A DNA stretch of 64,000 bases from Flavobacterium sp. KACC 22763 (GCF_028736155.1 NZ_CP117879.1:3596001-3660000); one strand, 5' to 3'; shown: positions 29,392 to 40,117, counted from the first letter of the stretch. Notes: generated from the letters alone by a model not told the origin. A program made the numbers and translations.

Positions 29392-29508
29392 TTATCCTTG
29401 TCTTTGTTTAAATCTAGGATTCTTTTTGTTTATTACGTACAGTCTCCCTTTTCTACGCACGATAATGCACTCGGCACTTCTCTTTTTTACTGATGCTCTA
29501 ACTTTCAT
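29392..29508 (-). CDS. rpmJ: 50S ribosomal protein L36 (zinc-free variant)
   Basis: This 38-residue gene is read directly from the minus strand: ATG at 29506-29508, TAA at 29392-29394. It encodes [17 protein letters not shown], then [20 protein letters not shown] and a final Gly. The ends match L36, but three of the four zinc ligands of the classical protein are absent and only Cys14 remains. It lies between infA and rpsM, as in most bacteria. Confidence 0.95.
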
Positions 29509-29520
29509 AGTGAATATCCT

Positions 29521-29736
29521 TTAATATCGATAAGTAATTCTTGCTTTTGACAAATCGTAAGGACTCATTTCTAGTTTCACTTTATCACCAGGTAATAATT
29601 TGATGTAATGCATTCGCATTTTACCAGAAATATGAGCAATTACAATATGTCCATTTTCTAACTCTACACGGAACATCGCATTTGATAATGCTTCAATGAT
29701 TGATCCGTCTTGTTCTATTGCTGATTGTTTTGCCAT
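29521..29736 (-). CDS. infA: Translation initiation factor IF-1
   Basis: This is a 71-residue single OB-fold protein ([20 protein letters not shown], then [19 protein letters not shown]). IF-1 binds the ribosomal A site during initiation. It lies 7 bp after secY and 12 bp before rpmJ. Confidence 0.97.
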   Translation of the reverse strand: MAKQSAIEQDGSIIEALSNAMFRVELENGHIVIAHISGKMRMHYIKLLPGDKVKLEMSPYDLSKARITYRY

Positions 29737-29743
29737 AAATATA

Positions 29744-31090
29744 TTAAGCTACCGCTTTTCTATTTTTACCAGTCTTCATTAAACCATCATAATGTTTGTT
29801 TAACAAGTATGAATTGATTTGTTGAATAGTATCTATTGCAACACCAACCATAATTATTAATGAGGTACCTCCAAAAAACATTGCCCAAGATTGTTGTACA
29901 TCCATAATACTTACAACAATAGCTGGGAACACAGCAATCAAAGCAAGGAATAAAGATCCTGGGAAAGTTATTAAAGACATCACTTTATCAAGGAAATCAG
30001 AAGTTTCTGCTCCAGGACGAACTCCAGGAATAAAACCGCCGCTTCTCTTTAAATCATCAGCCATTTTGTTAGTAGGTACAGTGATTGCAGTATAAAAGAA
30101 TGTAAATACAATAATTAAAGTTGCAAAAACAAAATTATACCAGAAACCAAACATATTACTAAATGCACCAACAATAGATTGTGATGTATCTGATTTAGAC
30201 AATCCAGCTACAGCCGCAGGAATAAACATAATTGCCTGAGCAAAAATAATTGGCATAACTCCAGAAGCATTAAGCTTTAGAGGAATCCATTGTCTATTAC
30301 CTCCTGCCAAATCTTGCTCGTAATCTCCTGTAGTTGTACGACGTGCATACTGAACAGGAATTCTACGTACCGCCATTGTAAGCAATACACAAGAAATGAT
30401 AACTAATAACCACACAATAATTTCAATAACTAATAACATTGGACCTCCATTGTTATTGGTAACTCGAGTTGTAAACTCTTGGATAAAAGCTTGTGGTAAA
30501 CGAGCCAAAATACCAACCATAATTAACAATGAAATACCATTTCCAATACCTTTATCTGTAATTTTCTCACCCAGCCACATAGCAAAAATTGTACCAGTAA
30601 CTAAAATGATAACAGACGAGAACAAAAATTCAGGAGAATTAAAGCCTAGCAAAAATGCATTACTAGGCAATGTTCTGTATAAATTATAGATATAAGTTGG
30701 ACCTTGAACCAATGTGATAGCGATTGTCAACCAACGAGTGATTTGATTAATCTTTTTTCTACCACTTTCCCCATCATTTTGAAGTTTTTGTAAATATGGA
30801 ATCGCAATCCCCATCAACTGAACAACAATAGACGCAGAAATATAAGGCATGATACCTAAGGCAAAAACTGAAGCCTTAGAGAAAGCACCCCCGGTGAACA
30901 TGTCTAGAATAGATCCTAGACCATTTTTAGTTTGTCCCGCTAAACCAGTCAATTGCGTTGCGTCAATTCCAGGAAGCGTAACGTGTGCTCCAAAACGATA
31001 TACTAAAAGTAATCCTAAAGTAATTAAGATTCTATTTTTTAGTTCTTCGATTTTCCAAACATTACTTATTGATTCAATAAATTTCTTCAT
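29744..31090 (-). CDS. secY: Preprotein translocase subunit SecY
   Basis: This 448-residue, ten-helix channel protein shows the SecY landmarks: [13 protein letters not shown] near the first helix, [14 protein letters not shown] in helix 2 and [15 protein letters not shown] in the cytoplasmic loop before helix 9. It forms the pore for secretion and membrane insertion with SecE and SecG. It lies 13 bp after rplO, the standard spc-operon position. Confidence 0.97.
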   Translation of the reverse strand: MKKFIESISNVWKIEELKNRILITLGLLLVYRFGAHVTLPGIDATQLTGLAGQTKNGLGSILDMFTGGAFSKASVFALGIMPYISASIVVQLMGIAIPYLQKLQNDGESGRKKINQITRWLTIAITLVQGPTYIYNLYRTLPSNAFLLGFNSPEFLFSSVIILVTGTIFAMWLGEKITDKGIGNGISLLIMVGILARLPQAFIQEFTTRVTNNNGGPMLLVIEIIVWLLVIISCVLLTMAVRRIPVQYARRTTTGDYEQDLAGGNRQWIPLKLNASGVMPIIFAQAIMFIPAAVAGLSKSDTSQSIVGAFSNMFGFWYNFVFATLIIVFTFFYTAITVPTNKMADDLKRSGGFIPGVRPGAETSDFLDKVMSLITFPGSLFLALIAVFPAIVVSIMDVQQSWAMFFGGTSLIIMVGVAIDTIQQINSYLLNKHYDGLMKTGKNRKAVA

Positions 31091-31103
31091 CTTAATAGAT
31101 AAG

Positions 31104-31556
31104 TTATATAGTTACAGCTTCTCCACCAGCAGCCTCAATAGCAGCTTTTGCAGTAGCAGTAAATTTGTGGGCAGTTACTTTTAATTTTGCTTTCAACTCT
31201 CCTCTACCTAAAATCTTAACGATTTCATTTTTAGTAGCTAGACGATTTGCTACGAAATCTGTCATTGAAACAGAATCAGTAATTACACCGTTATCAACTA
31301 ATAATTGAAGAGTATCTAAATTAACACCTTCGTATTCTTTACGATTGATGTTTTTGAAACCAAACTTAGGTACACGTCTTTGAAGTGGCATCTGCCCTCC
31401 TTCAAAACCAATCTTTTTAGAATAACCAGAACGAGATTTTGCTCCTTTGTGTCCACGTGCAGCGGTACCACCTTTTCCAGAACCTTCTCCTCTACCTAAT
31501 CTTTTATTTTGATTGTGTGTAGATCCCTCAGCAGGTTGTAAGTTACTTAAATTCAT
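31104..31556 (-). CDS. rplO: 50S ribosomal protein L15
   Basis: This 150-residue L15 has the glycine-rich N-terminal extension (KRLGRGEGSGKGGTAARGHK) and the C-terminal globular domain. L15 is a late 50S assembly protein. It is followed by secY and preceded by rpmD. Confidence 0.97.
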   Translation of the reverse strand: MNLSNLQPAEGSTHNQNKRLGRGEGSGKGGTAARGHKGAKSRSGYSKKIGFEGGQMPLQRRVPKFGFKNINRKEYEGVNLDTLQLLVDNGVITDSVSMTDFVANRLATKNEIVKILGRGELKAKLKVTAHKFTATAKAAIEAAGGEAVTI

Positions 31557-31567
31557 AACAGTATTTG

Positions 31568-31750
31568 TTATTTAGCTTCTTCTACAGAAACTAAGTGTTT
31601 AACTTTGTTTATCATCCCAAGGATAGCAGGATTTGACTCATGCTCCACAACTTGTCCAATTTTACGTAGACCTAAAGCTTCCAACCCTCTCTTTTGAGAA
31701 AGAGGACAGTTGATTTTGCTTCTTACTTGTTTTACTAATAATTTAGCCAT
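31568..31750 (-). CDS. rpmD: 50S ribosomal protein L30
   Basis: This is a 60-residue L30 ([20 protein letters not shown], then [20 protein letters not shown]). The length matches the short bacterial form. It lies between rpsE and rplO with 11-bp gaps on both sides. Confidence 0.96.
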   Translation of the reverse strand: MAKLLVKQVRSKINCPLSQKRGLEALGLRKIGQVVEHESNPAILGMINKVKHLVSVEEAK

Positions 31751-31761
31751 AATTTCCTGAA

Positions 31762-32283
31762 TTAACCTTTAAAAACTTTCTCTAAAGAAACACCTCTCTG
31801 TTTTGCAACAGTATGAGCGCTTCTCATTTGCAATAAAGCATCAAAAGTTGCTTTTACTACGTTATGTGGATTTGATGATCCTTGAGATTTAGACAATACA
31901 TCGTGAATACCTACTGACTCAAGAACTGAACGAACAGCTCCACCAGCAATAACTCCAGTACCATGAGACGCTGGAATTAAGAATACACGTGCACCACCAA
32001 ATTTACCTTTTTGCTCGTGAGGAACAGATTGTCCATTTAAAGGAATTCTAACTAAGTTTTTCTTAGCATCTTCTACTGCTTTCGCAATTGCTTCAGAAAC
32101 GTCTTTAGATTTTCCTAATCCATGACCAACTACTCCATTTTCATCACCTACAACTACAATAGCAGAAAAACCAAAAGCTCTACCTCCTTTTGTAACTTTA
32201 GTAACACGATTAACACTAACTAGACGATCTTTTAATTCAAGACCACTAGGTTTTACCAATTCTACATTTTTGTATTTAGACAT
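31762..32283 (-). CDS. rpsE: 30S ribosomal protein S5
   Basis: This 173-residue S5 has the double-stranded RNA-binding-like N-terminal domain ([20 protein letters not shown]) and the C-terminal domain ([20 protein letters not shown]). S5 contributes to decoding accuracy. It lies 6 bp after rplR. Confidence 0.97.
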
Positions 32284-32289
32284 AATATA

Positions 32290-32640
32290 TTAGAATTTAA
32301 GTCCAGCGGCTCTTGCGCCTTCTGCTAATGATTTAATACGACCGTGATATAAATATCCACCTCTGTCGAAAGTGATGGTATCAATCCCAGCTTTTAACGC
32401 TTTCTCTGCAACTAGTTTTCCAACAGCAGCAGCTACTTCAACGTTAGTACCTTTTCCTATTTCTTTTTCTCTAGAAGATGCAGCTAAGATAGTAACTCCA
32501 TTTACATCATCAATGATTTGAGCGTAAATTTCTTTATTACTTCTAAAAACAGAAAGTCTAGGTCTTGCAGCAGTACCACTAACCGATTTTCTAATTCTGA
32601 ATTTAATTCTCTGTCTTCTTTCAGATTTTGTTAATGACAT
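32290..32640 (-). CDS. rplR: 50S ribosomal protein L18
   Basis: This 116-residue L18 ([40 protein letters not shown]) binds 5S rRNA in the central protuberance. It lies 11 bp after rplF. Confidence 0.97.
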   Translation of the reverse strand: MSLTKSERRQRIKFRIRKSVSGTAARPRLSVFRSNKEIYAQIIDDVNGVTILAASSREKEIGKGTNVEVAAAVGKLVAEKALKAGIDTITFDRGGYLYHGRIKSLAEGARAAGLKF

Positions 32641-32651
32641 AATCTTATATT

Positions 32652-33194
32652 TTAAGCTGATTTACCTGCTTTTCTTCTTAATACTTCACCCACAAATTTA
32701 ACACCTTTTCCTTTGTATGGCTCTGGCTTACGGAAACCTCTGATTTTCGCAGCAACTTGTCCTAAAAGTTGTTTGTCAAATGATGTTAATTTTACGATTG
32801 GGTTCTTACCTTTTTCAGATATTGTTTCTAGAGATACTTCTGGAGCAATTTCTAAAACAATATTGTGAGAATATCCAAGAGCTAAATCTAACTTTTGTCC
32901 TTGGTTTGAAGCTCTATAACCAACTCCAACTAATTCAAGTTCTTTTGTAAAACCTTCAGATACACCAACAATCATATTACTGATTAATGCTCTGTATAAT
33001 CCGTGTTTTGCTCTTTGGTCTTTATAATCAGATGATCTTTCAACTATGATTTGATCACCTTCAACTTTTACAGTTACGTCCGAAAACTCCTGAGTTAGTT
33101 GACCTTTTTTTCCTTTTACCGTAATACTACCGTCTTTAACTTCAACAGTTACACCAGCAGGAATTACAATTGGGCTTTTACCTATTCTTGACAT
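32652..33194 (-). CDS. rplF: 50S ribosomal protein L6
   Basis: This 180-residue L6 consists of two repeated domains and begins [15 protein letters not shown]. The C-terminal signature [12 protein letters not shown] near residue 155 contacts 23S rRNA near the sarcin-ricin loop. It lies 18 bp after rpsH. Confidence 0.97.
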   Translation of the reverse strand: MSRIGKSPIVIPAGVTVEVKDGSITVKGKKGQLTQEFSDVTVKVEGDQIIVERSSDYKDQRAKHGLYRALISNMIVGVSEGFTKELELVGVGYRASNQGQKLDLALGYSHNIVLEIAPEVSLETISEKGKNPIVKLTSFDKQLLGQVAAKIRGFRKPEPYKGKGVKFVGEVLRRKAGKSA

Positions 33195-33212
33195 CTTATC
33201 TAGTGTTTAAAA

Positions 33213-33611
33213 TTAGTATACGTAACAAATTACCTCACCACCTACATTTAATTGCTTTGCTTGTTTTCCAGTCATCAAACCTTTTGATGTAGAAACGATA
33301 GCAATTCCTAATCCGTTAAGGATTCTTGGTAATTTGGCAGCACCTGCGTACTTACGTAAACCAGGTTTACTAATTCTTTGAATATCTTTAATTACAGGCT
33401 CTTTAGTATCTTTATCATACTTTAAAGCAATTTTGATAGAACCTTGAACTGTGTTCTGCTCAAATTTGTAACTTAAGATGTAACCTTGATCAAATAAGAT
33501 CTTAGTTATCTCTTTTTTAAGATTAGATGCCGGAATTTCAACAACTTTGTGGTTTGCAGCCACAGCGTTACGAACTCTAGTCAAATAATCTGCAATAGGA
33601 TCTGTATACAT
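33213..33611 (-). CDS. rpsH: 30S ribosomal protein S8
   Basis: This is a 132-residue S8. The frame extends upstream to 33647, but the ATG at 33609-33611 gives the standard MYTDPIADYLTRVRNA start, and the longer form would run through a strong hairpin. The C-terminus carries STSKGLMTGKQAKQLNVGGE. In E. coli S8 regulates the spc operon. Here a promoter (33692-33722) and a 10-bp hairpin (33636-33659) lie just upstream. Confidence 0.96.
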   Translation of the reverse strand: MYTDPIADYLTRVRNAVAANHKVVEIPASNLKKEITKILFDQGYILSYKFEQNTVQGSIKIALKYDKDTKEPVIKDIQRISKPGLRKYAGAAKLPRILNGLGIAIVSTSKGLMTGKQAKQLNVGGEVICYVY

Positions 33612-33635
33612 ATGTATTTGATTGCGATTATGGTT

Positions 33636-33659
33636 TTCGGGAGACACCCGTCTCCCGAA
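33636..33659 (-). promoter_or_regulatory. GC-rich hairpin in the rpsH leader
   Basis: A perfect 10-bp stem TTCGGGAGAC/GTCTCCCGAA with a 4-nt loop stands out in AT-rich DNA. No T-run follows, so it is not an intrinsic terminator. It could be an S8-binding or processing element; function is inferred only. Confidence 0.55.
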
Positions 33660-33691
33660 CCTTTAATCAATTAAAATTATTTTTTGGTTTG

Positions 33692-33722
33692 CAAAAGTAA
33701 TAACTTATTGCGAGATTACCAA
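33692..33722 (-). promoter_or_regulatory. Internal spc-operon promoter before rpsH
   Basis: TTG (33722-33720), 20 nt, TACTTTTG (33699-33692) on the minus strand matches the Bacteroidota consensus. It overlaps the end of rpsN and would begin a transcript near 33686, 75 nt before the rpsH ATG. Confidence 0.6.
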
Positions 33723-33985
33723 GATGCCTTTTTAACACCTGGAATTAATCCATTGTTAGCCATTTCACGGAAAGTTACACGTGAAATACCGAATTGACGG
33801 ATATAACCTCTTGGTCTACCTGTTAATTTACAACGGTTGTGTAAACGAACTGGTGAAGCATTTTTAGGTAATCTTTGTAAACCTTCGTAGTCTCCAGCTT
33901 CTAATAAAGCTTTTCTCTTCTCAGCATACTTAGCTACCGTTTTCTCTCTTTTCACCTCGCGGGCTTTCATTGATTCTTTAGCCAT
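33716..33985 (-). CDS. rpsN: 30S ribosomal protein S14 (zinc-free, long form)
   Basis: This 89-residue S14 has the C-terminal [20 protein letters not shown] signature but only one cysteine, so it is the long zinc-independent type rather than the 61-residue zinc type. It is 3 bp after rplE and 104 bp before rpsH, a gap that holds a promoter and hairpin. Confidence 0.96.
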
Positions 33986-33988
33986 GTC

Positions 33989-34540
33989 TTAATTCTTTTT
34001 AAAAGGTAATCCTAATTCAGCCAATAATGACTTTGCTTCCTTGTCTGTTTTTGCAGTAGTAACAAAAGTAATATCCATTCCTGAAATTTTATTTACTTTG
34101 TCAATATCAATTTCTGGGAAAATGATTTGCTCTAAAACTCCAAGATTGTAGTTACCTCTTCCGTCGAAACCAGTAGCTTTAATACCACTAAAATCTCTAA
34201 CACGTGGCAAAGCAGAAGTAATAAGTCTATCTAAAAACTCATACATTCTTTCTCCACGTAAAGTAACTTTTGCTCCAATAGGCATTCCTTTTCTCAATTT
34301 GAAAGACGCAACGTCTTTTTTAGAGATTGTAGAAACTGCTTTTTGTCCAGTGATCTTTGTTAACTCATCAACTGCATAGTCAATAAGTTTTTTATCAGAT
34401 ACAGCTGCACCAACTCCACGGCTTAAAACGATTTTTTCAAGTTTAGGAACTTGCATTACGTTTGTATATCCGAACTCTTCTTTAAGAGCAGAGATTACTC
34501 TACTCTTATATTCTTCTTTTAGTCTAGGTGTATATGCCAT
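33989..34540 (-). CDS. rplE: 50S ribosomal protein L5
   Basis: This 183-residue L5 ([40 protein letters not shown]) binds 5S rRNA and bridges to the small subunit. It lies 2 bp after rplX. Confidence 0.97.
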   Translation of the reverse strand: MAYTPRLKEEYKSRVISALKEEFGYTNVMQVPKLEKIVLSRGVGAAVSDKKLIDYAVDELTKITGQKAVSTISKKDVASFKLRKGMPIGAKVTLRGERMYEFLDRLITSALPRVRDFSGIKATGFDGRGNYNLGVLEQIIFPEIDIDKVNKISGMDITFVTTAKTDKEAKSLLAELGLPFKKN

Positions 34541-34542
34541 TA

Positions 34543-34857
34543 CTATAGTACTTGATTAGATTTTTTTGAAAATCTTACTTTCTTATCTCCTTCTACTCTA
34601 ATACCTACTCTAGTTGTCTCCTTAGTTTTAGGATCAATTAAAGCAATGTTAGAAATTTGAATAGAAGCTTCTTTCTTAACGATACCTCCTTGAGGGTTTT
34701 TAGCACTTGGTTTAGTATGTTTAGAAACCATGTTTACACCTTCAACGATCGCTTTGTTTTTTTCACGGTAAACACGTAAAACTTTACCTTCAGCGCCTTT
34801 ATGGTCTCCAGCAATAACTCTTACGATATCTCCTGATTTTATTTTTAGCTTTATCAT
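34543..34857 (-). CDS. rplX: 50S ribosomal protein L24
   Basis: This 104-residue protein begins with a KOW motif ([20 protein letters not shown], residues 7-26). L24 starts 50S assembly. It lies 11 bp after rplN. Confidence 0.97.
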   Translation of the reverse strand: MIKLKIKSGDIVRVIAGDHKGAEGKVLRVYREKNKAIVEGVNMVSKHTKPSAKNPQGGIVKKEASIQISNIALIDPKTKETTRVGIRVEGDKKVRFSKKSNQVL

Positions 34858-34868
34858 CTTAAAACGAA

Positions 34869-35237
34869 TTAAAGCACTTCTGGTGCTAATGATACAATTT
34901 TCATGAATTGTTTTTCACGAAGTTCTCTTGCTACCGGACCAAAAACACGAGTTCCTCTCATTTCCCCTGCAGCATTCAAAAGAACACATGCATTGTCATC
35001 GAAACGGATATAAGAACCATCAGCTCTTCTCACTTCTTTTTTAGTACGTACAACAACTGCAGTTGAAACAGCTCCTTTTTTCACGTTTCCGTTTGGAGTT
35101 GCATCTTTGATAGAAACTACAATTTTGTCACCAACAGAGGCATATCTTCTTTTAGTACCTCCTAAAACACGAATAGTTAAAACTTCTTTAGCTCCCGTGT
35201 TATCTGCTACTTTTAGTCTTGATTCTTGTTGTACCAT
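34869..35237 (-). CDS. rplN: 50S ribosomal protein L14
   Basis: This 122-residue L14 ([34 protein letters not shown]) is highly conserved and contributes to an intersubunit bridge. It begins 2 bp past the rpsQ stop. Confidence 0.97.
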
Positions 35238-35239
35238 AA

Positions 35240-35500
35240 TTATTTAGCTCTTTCTAAGATTTCAACTAATCTCCAACATTTTGTTTTACTTAAAGGACGC
35301 GTTTCGCTAATTCTTACAGTATCTCCAATGTTACAGTCGTTTGTTTCGTCGTGTGCAACATATTTCTTAGTTTTCAACACGAACTTACCGTATAATGGGT
35401 GTTTTACTTTTCTTACTTCAGAAATAACGATAGATTTATCCATCTTATTTGAAGTAACAACACCTATTCTTTCTTTTCTTAAATTTCTTTTTTCTTCCAT
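35240..35500 (-). CDS. rpsQ: 30S ribosomal protein S17
   Basis: This 86-residue OB-fold protein ([40 protein letters not shown]) binds 16S rRNA early in assembly. It lies between rpmC and rplN. Confidence 0.97.
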
Positions 35501-35517
35501 CTTTCAGCAGAATACAA

Positions 35518-35709
35518 TTATTGTAACTCTCTTTTAGTTAACTCTGTAGCCAATCTTGCAACTGTTCTTCTAACGCTTCTAATTTGAAGTGGGTTAGCAA
35601 TTGGAGAAATAGCGTGAGCCATTTTTAGGTCAGCATATACTTTCTTAGTTTGACTAAGCTTTTCTTGCAACTCCGCTGCAGAAAGATCTTTTATTTCTGA
35701 TTGTTTCAT
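35518..35709 (-). CDS. rpmC: 50S ribosomal protein L29
   Basis: This 63-residue two-helix protein (IKDLSAAELQEKLSQTKKVY, then QIRSVRRTVARLATEL) sits at the polypeptide exit. It lies between rplP and rpsQ with 12- and 17-bp gaps. Confidence 0.95.
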   Translation of the reverse strand: MKQSEIKDLSAAELQEKLSQTKKVYADLKMAHAISPIANPLQIRSVRRTVARLATELTKRELQ

Positions 35710-35721
35710 AATAAATATAAA

Positions 35722-36147
35722 TTATGCTTCGAAATCTCTAGCAACGACGAACTTAGTTTTTACTGGAAGTTTTTGAGCTGCAAGACGTAAAGCCTCTTTT
35801 GCAACTGACAATGGAACTCCTCCAACTTCAAACATAATTCTTCCTGGTTTAACAACAGCAGCCCAATATTCAACTGCTCCTTTACCTTTACCCATACGTA
35901 CTTCAAGAGGCTTCTTAGTGATAGGTTTGTCTGGGAAAATTTTAATCCACAATTGTCCTTCTCTCTTCATGTAACGAGTTGCAGCGATACGTGCAGCTTC
36001 GATTTGACGAGATGTTAAGAACATTCCATCTTCATGTACAGATTTAATACCAAACATTCCATTTGAAAGTTCATGCCCTCTTTGAGAGTTACCCTTCATT
36101 CTACCTTTTTGTACCTTACGGTATTTTGTTCTTTTAGGCTGTAACAT
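35722..36147 (-). CDS. rplP: 50S ribosomal protein L16
   Basis: This 141-residue L16 has the conserved basic start ([20 protein letters not shown]) and [18 protein letters not shown] near residue 82. It sits by the A-site tRNA elbow. It lies 19 bp after rpsC. Confidence 0.97.
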   Translation of the reverse strand: MLQPKRTKYRKVQKGRMKGNSQRGHELSNGMFGIKSVHEDGMFLTSRQIEAARIAATRYMKREGQLWIKIFPDKPITKKPLEVRMGKGKGAVEYWAAVVKPGRIMFEVGGVPLSVAKEALRLAAQKLPVKTKFVVARDFEA

Positions 36148-36166
36148 TTTTCTTTAGTTTAAAAAT

Positions 36167-36925
36167 TTACTTTCTTTTACGAGCGTCTGGTTTTCCACCT
36201 TTGTTAAAGTTAGATTTGCCTCTAGGAGCATCTCCACCTTTTCCACCACCTGTACCAGATTGTTTTTTGTCCATTCCAGCAAGTGGAGAAAGTTCTCTCT
36301 TACCGTAAACTTCACCTTTCATGATCCATACTTTGATACCCATTCTACCGTAAGTAGTGTGAGCTTCAGCCAAAGCATAATCAATGTCAGCTCTGAAAGT
36401 TGATAGAGGAATTCTACCTTCTTTGAAACCTTCTGAACGCGCCATCTCTGCACCATTCAAACGACCAGAAATCAAAACTTTGATACCTTCAGCGTTCATA
36501 CGCATAGAAGCAGCAATAGCCATTTTGATTGCACGTCTGTAAGAAATACGGCTTTCGATTTGACGAGCGATGCTTGTAGCCACAAGATAAGCATCTAGCT
36601 CAGGTCTTTTAATTTCAAAGATGTTAATTTGAACCTCTTTGTCAGTAACTTTCTTAAGTTCTTCTTTTAACTTGTCTACCTCTTGTCCACCTTTTCCGAT
36701 AATGATACCAGGTCTAGCAGTAGTGATAGTAACGGTTACAAGTTTCAAAGTTCTCTCGATGATTACTTTTGATACACTAGCTTTTGATAAACGAGCATGG
36801 ATATACTTTCTGATTTTGTGATCTTCAGCTAATTTATCGCCGTAATCATTTCCACCATACCAGTTTGAGTCCCATCCTCTGATGATACCAAGTCTATTTC
36901 CAATTGGATTTGTCTTTTGTCCCAT
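36167..36925 (-). CDS. rpsC: 30S ribosomal protein S3
   Basis: This 252-residue S3 has a KH domain ([20 protein letters not shown]) and the C-terminal S3 domain. A glycine/lysine-rich tail ([20 protein letters not shown]) makes it about 20 residues longer than the E. coli protein. It is involved in mRNA entry and helicase activity. It lies 5 bp after rplV. Confidence 0.97.
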   Translation of the reverse strand: MGQKTNPIGNRLGIIRGWDSNWYGGNDYGDKLAEDHKIRKYIHARLSKASVSKVIIERTLKLVTVTITTARPGIIIGKGGQEVDKLKEELKKVTDKEVQINIFEIKRPELDAYLVATSIARQIESRISYRRAIKMAIAASMRMNAEGIKVLISGRLNGAEMARSEGFKEGRIPLSTFRADIDYALAEAHTTYGRMGIKVWIMKGEVYGKRELSPLAGMDKKQSGTGGGKGGDAPRGKSNFNKGGKPDARKRK

Positions 36926-36930
36926 GCTGC

Positions 36931-37344
36931 TTAAGAATTGCTTTGTGTGTTATTGATAGCTCCAAGCACGATTGTAACGTGATTAGAACGTTTTCTTATT
37001 CTGTGTGCACGACCTTGTGGAGCTGGACGAAGTCTTTTCAACATCATTCCACCATCTACTCTGATCTCTTTAACAAATAATCCAGCTTCTTCTAAATTAC
37101 CTTCACTATTTTTTTGCTCCCAGTTATTGATTGCAGATAATAATAGTTTTTCTAATTTTCTTGAAGCTTCTTTAGAACTGAATCTTAAAATGTTAAGTGC
37201 TCTTTCTACCTTCTGACCTCTTACCAAGTCCGCTACTAAGCGCATTTTTCTAGGTGAAGTAGGGCAGTTATTCAATTTTGCGAAAGCGATAGACTTATTA
37301 GCCTCTTTTCTCGCATCTGCTGTTTCTCTTTTACGAACTCCCAT
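36931..37344 (-). CDS. rplV: 50S ribosomal protein L22
   Basis: This 137-residue L22 has the core ([20 protein letters not shown]) and the beta-hairpin tip [20 protein letters not shown] that lines the exit tunnel, where macrolide-resistance changes can occur. It has a short N-terminal extension. It lies 8 bp after rpsS. Confidence 0.97.
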
Positions 37345-37352
37345 TGCTTCTT

Positions 37353-37631
37353 TTATTTTTTACCTTTATTTTTTGCTCCAGCATGACCTCTAAAAGATCT
37401 AGTTGGTGAAAACTCTCCTAATTTGTGACCTACCATGTTTTCTGTTACGTAAACTGGTACAAATTGACGACCGTTATGAACTGCGATAGTTTGTCCAACG
37501 AAATCTGGTGTAATCATTGAAGCTCTAGACCAAGTCTTAACAACTGCATTTTTACCACTTTCTACGTTTTCTTGAACTTTCTTGTCTAATTTATAATGAA
37601 CGAAAGGTCCTTTTTTTAATGAACGTGCCAT
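37353..37631 (-). CDS. rpsS: 30S ribosomal protein S19
   Basis: This 92-residue S19 ([35 protein letters not shown]) forms a head complex with S13. It lies 6 bp after rplB. Confidence 0.97.
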   Translation of the reverse strand: MARSLKKGPFVHYKLDKKVQENVESGKNAVVKTWSRASMITPDFVGQTIAVHNGRQFVPVYVTENMVGHKLGEFSPTRSFRGHAGAKNKGKK

Positions 37632-37637
37632 ATCTTA

Positions 37638-38462
37638 TTATTTCTTTCTACGTTCTACGATATACTTGTTACTCGGGTTTTTCTTAGAACGAGTTCTGTA
37701 ACCTTTAGCTGGCAATCCGTTTCTTGAACGTGGGTGCCCTCCAGAAGAACGTCCTTCACCACCTCCCATAGGGTGATCAACAGGGTTCATCGCTACTGGT
37801 CTAGTTCTAGGTCTTCTTCCTAACCATCTTGTTCTACCTGCTTTTCCAGATACAACTAATTGGTGGTCAGAGTTAGAAACAGCTCCAATTGTAGCTGAAC
37901 AAGTTAACAAGATTAATCTTGTCTCACCTGATGGCATTTTAATTGTTGCGTATTTCCCGTCTCTTGCCATTAACTGAGCAAAAGTTCCAGCTGAACGAGC
38001 AATAACAGCTCCTTGTCCTGGACGTAACTCAATACAAGATATAACAGTTCCAAGAGGAATTCTGCTTAAAGGTAAAGTATTACCAATCTCTGGTTGAGAC
38101 TCTGGTCCAGAAACTAATTTCTGACCAACTTTCAATCCGTTTTGAGCGATAATATAAGTTTTCTCTCCATCAGCGTAAGCTAATAAAGCGATAAATGCAG
38201 TACGATTTGGATCGTATTCGATTGATTTCACTGTAGCTGGAATTCCATCTTTAGTTCTTTTGAAATCGATAATACGATATCTCTGCTTGTGACCACCACC
38301 CGTATAACGCATGGTCATCTTTCCTTGACTATTTCTACCTCCTGAGTTTTTTATCGGCGCTATCAAAGAGCGTTCCGGCTTATCAGTTGTAATAGCGTCA
38401 TAACCATTCACAACTCTAAATCGCTGACCCGGGGTAATAGGTTTTAATTTTCTTACTGACAT
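37638..38462 (-). CDS. rplB: 50S ribosomal protein L2
   Basis: This 274-residue L2 has the C-terminal signature [20 protein letters not shown], which includes the histidine close to the peptidyl-transferase centre. L2 is needed for subunit joining. It lies 9 bp after rplW. Confidence 0.98.
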   Translation of the reverse strand: MSVRKLKPITPGQRFRVVNGYDAITTDKPERSLIAPIKNSGGRNSQGKMTMRYTGGGHKQRYRIIDFKRTKDGIPATVKSIEYDPNRTAFIALLAYADGEKTYIIAQNGLKVGQKLVSGPESQPEIGNTLPLSRIPLGTVISCIELRPGQGAVIARSAGTFAQLMARDGKYATIKMPSGETRLILLTCSATIGAVSNSDHQLVVSGKAGRTRWLGRRPRTRPVAMNPVDHPMGGGEGRSSGGHPRSRNGLPAKGYRTRSKKNPSNKYIVERRKK

Positions 38463-38471
38463 TTTTCTATC

Positions 38472-38762
38472 TTAGATATTGTTGTAAAAATCAATTGTTT
38501 CTCCTTCTTGTACTTGTACAATTGCTTTTTTATAAGCATTTGTCTTTCCACTGATTAAACCACTTTTAGTGTATTTAGTAGATCTATCTGGTCTCACATT
38601 CATTGTGTTAACAGAAACGATAGTTACTCCATAAGCAGCCTCAACAGCTTTCTTAATCTCAACTTTGTTTGCTTTTTTGTTAACAACGAATCCGAAGCGG
38701 TTTAGAACTTCACTTTCTTTGGTTACTTTTTCCGTTACTATAGGTCTAATAATAATGCTCAT
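38472..38762 (-). CDS. rplW: 50S ribosomal protein L23
   Basis: This 96-residue L23 (IIRPIVTEKVTKESEVLNRF, VNTMNVRPDRSTKYTKSG) is the docking site for trigger factor and SRP at the tunnel exit. It lies 7 bp after rplD. Confidence 0.97.
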   Translation of the reverse strand: MSIIIRPIVTEKVTKESEVLNRFGFVVNKKANKVEIKKAVEAAYGVTIVSVNTMNVRPDRSTKYTKSGLISGKTNAYKKAIVQVQEGETIDFYNNI

Positions 38763-38769
38763 ATTCCTA

Positions 38770-39399
38770 TTATTTACTTAAATTTTCTTCAATTAACTCT
38801 AAAGAACCTTCCAAAAGCACTAAATTGTTAGCGTTTAATATTGCGTAAGTGCTTAATTCTGAGCTAGTTACGACGTTTGAAGCCTTTAAATTACGTGACG
38901 ACAAATATACGTTTTTATTTGACTCACCCAACACAAATAAAGATTTTTTATTCTCTAACCCTAAAGCTTTCAAAACGTTAATGAAATTTTTAGTGTTTGG
39001 CGTCTCAAAATTAAAGTCTTCTAAAACCACAATATTTGACTCTTTTGCTTTGATTGAGAAAGCCGATTTTCTAGCTAATCGCTTCAAGCCTTTATTCAAT
39101 TTGAATGAATAACTTCTTGGTCTTGGTCCGAAAACTGTTCCACCACCTTTAAACAATGGACTCTTAACACTTCCTGCACGAGCAGTACCAGTTCCTTTTT
39201 GTTTTTTAATCTTACGCGTACTTCCAGTTACTTCAGCTCTTTCTTTAGCTTTATGAGTACCTTGTCTTTGATTAGCAAGATATTGCTTAACATCAAGATA
39301 TACAGCGTGATTGTTTGGTTCAATTGCGAATACTGAATCAGAAAGTTGAACTTTTCTTCCAGTATCTTTTCCGTTGAAATCTAATACTTTTACTTCCAT
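38770..39399 (-). CDS. rplD: 50S ribosomal protein L4
   Basis: This is a 209-residue L4. The frame is open to 39444, but the ATG at 39397-39399 gives [17 protein letters not shown] and overlaps the rplC stop by one base (TAATG), a typical coupled junction. The basic tunnel loop [20 protein letters not shown] is present. In gamma-proteobacteria L4 represses the S10 operon. Confidence 0.97.
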   Translation of the reverse strand: MEVKVLDFNGKDTGRKVQLSDSVFAIEPNNHAVYLDVKQYLANQRQGTHKAKERAEVTGSTRKIKKQKGTGTARAGSVKSPLFKGGGTVFGPRPRSYSFKLNKGLKRLARKSAFSIKAKESNIVVLEDFNFETPNTKNFINVLKALGLENKKSLFVLGESNKNVYLSSRNLKASNVVTSSELSTYAILNANNLVLLEGSLELIEENLSK

Positions 39400-40016
39400 T
39401 ACTTCTGAATGATTACATAAGAGTTTTTGTGCCCAGGAACACATCCTTTAACAACAAGTAGATTCTTTTCAGCAACTACTTTTAAAACTCTAAGGTTTTG
39501 AACTTTTACATTTTCTCCTCCCATTCTTCCAGCCATACGCATTCCTTTGAATACTCTAGATGGATAAGAAGAAGCTCCTACAGAACCCGGCGCTCTTAAA
39601 CGGTTGTGCTGACCATGAGTAGCTTGTCCAACCCCACCAAAACCGTGACGTTTAACAACACCTTGGAAACCTTTACCTTTAGACACACCTTGTACATCTA
39701 CAAATTCTCCTTCTTCAAAAATAGTAACATCAATAAGATCTCCTAATTTTTGTTCAGTTGCAAAATCTTGGAATTCAACGACTTTTTTCTTAGCAACAGT
39801 TCCAGCTTTTTTAAAGTGCCCTAAAGCAGCTTTAGTAGAATGTTTCTCGTTTTTGTCATCGAAACCAAGTTGCAACGCTTCATACCCGTCAACCTCGTTG
39901 GTTCTGACTTGGGTAACAACGCATGGACCAGCTTCGATTACTGTACAAGGAATGTTTTTCCCGTTTTCGTCGAAAATACTAGTCATGCCGATTTTCTTAC
40001 CAATTAACCCAGACAT
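39399..40016 (-). CDS. rplC: 50S ribosomal protein L3
   Basis: This 205-residue L3 has the signature FAGxxKRHGF-like [20 protein letters not shown] and the long loop reaching the peptidyl-transferase centre. It is the first gene after the rplC promoter (40086-40117), with rpsJ separated by a terminator rather than co-transcribed. Confidence 0.97.
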   Translation of the reverse strand: MSGLIGKKIGMTSIFDENGKNIPCTVIEAGPCVVTQVRTNEVDGYEALQLGFDDKNEKHSTKAALGHFKKAGTVAKKKVVEFQDFATEQKLGDLIDVTIFEEGEFVDVQGVSKGKGFQGVVKRHGFGGVGQATHGQHNRLRAPGSVGASSYPSRVFKGMRMAGRMGGENVKVQNLRVLKVVAEKNLLVVKGCVPGHKNSYVIIQK

Positions 40017-40085
40017 AAATATTAATTATTAATTACTAAAATTCCCTTCAATTTGAAAATAACAGAAATTTCCAAACAGGGAGTG

Positions 40086-40117
40086 CAAAAGTAGATATTA
40101 AAATTGAATAAACCAAA
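40086..40117 (-). promoter_or_regulatory. Promoter of the rplC ribosomal operon
   Basis: TTTG (40117-40114), 20 nt, TACTTTTG (40093-40086) on the minus strand is a near-perfect Bacteroidota promoter. A start near 40080 leaves a leader of about 63 nt before rplC. Confidence 0.78.

Noticed and set aside
33612..33647. Twelve-residue N-terminal extension of S8
   Set aside because: Family alignment starts at MYTDPIADYL, and the extension reads into the 10-bp hairpin.
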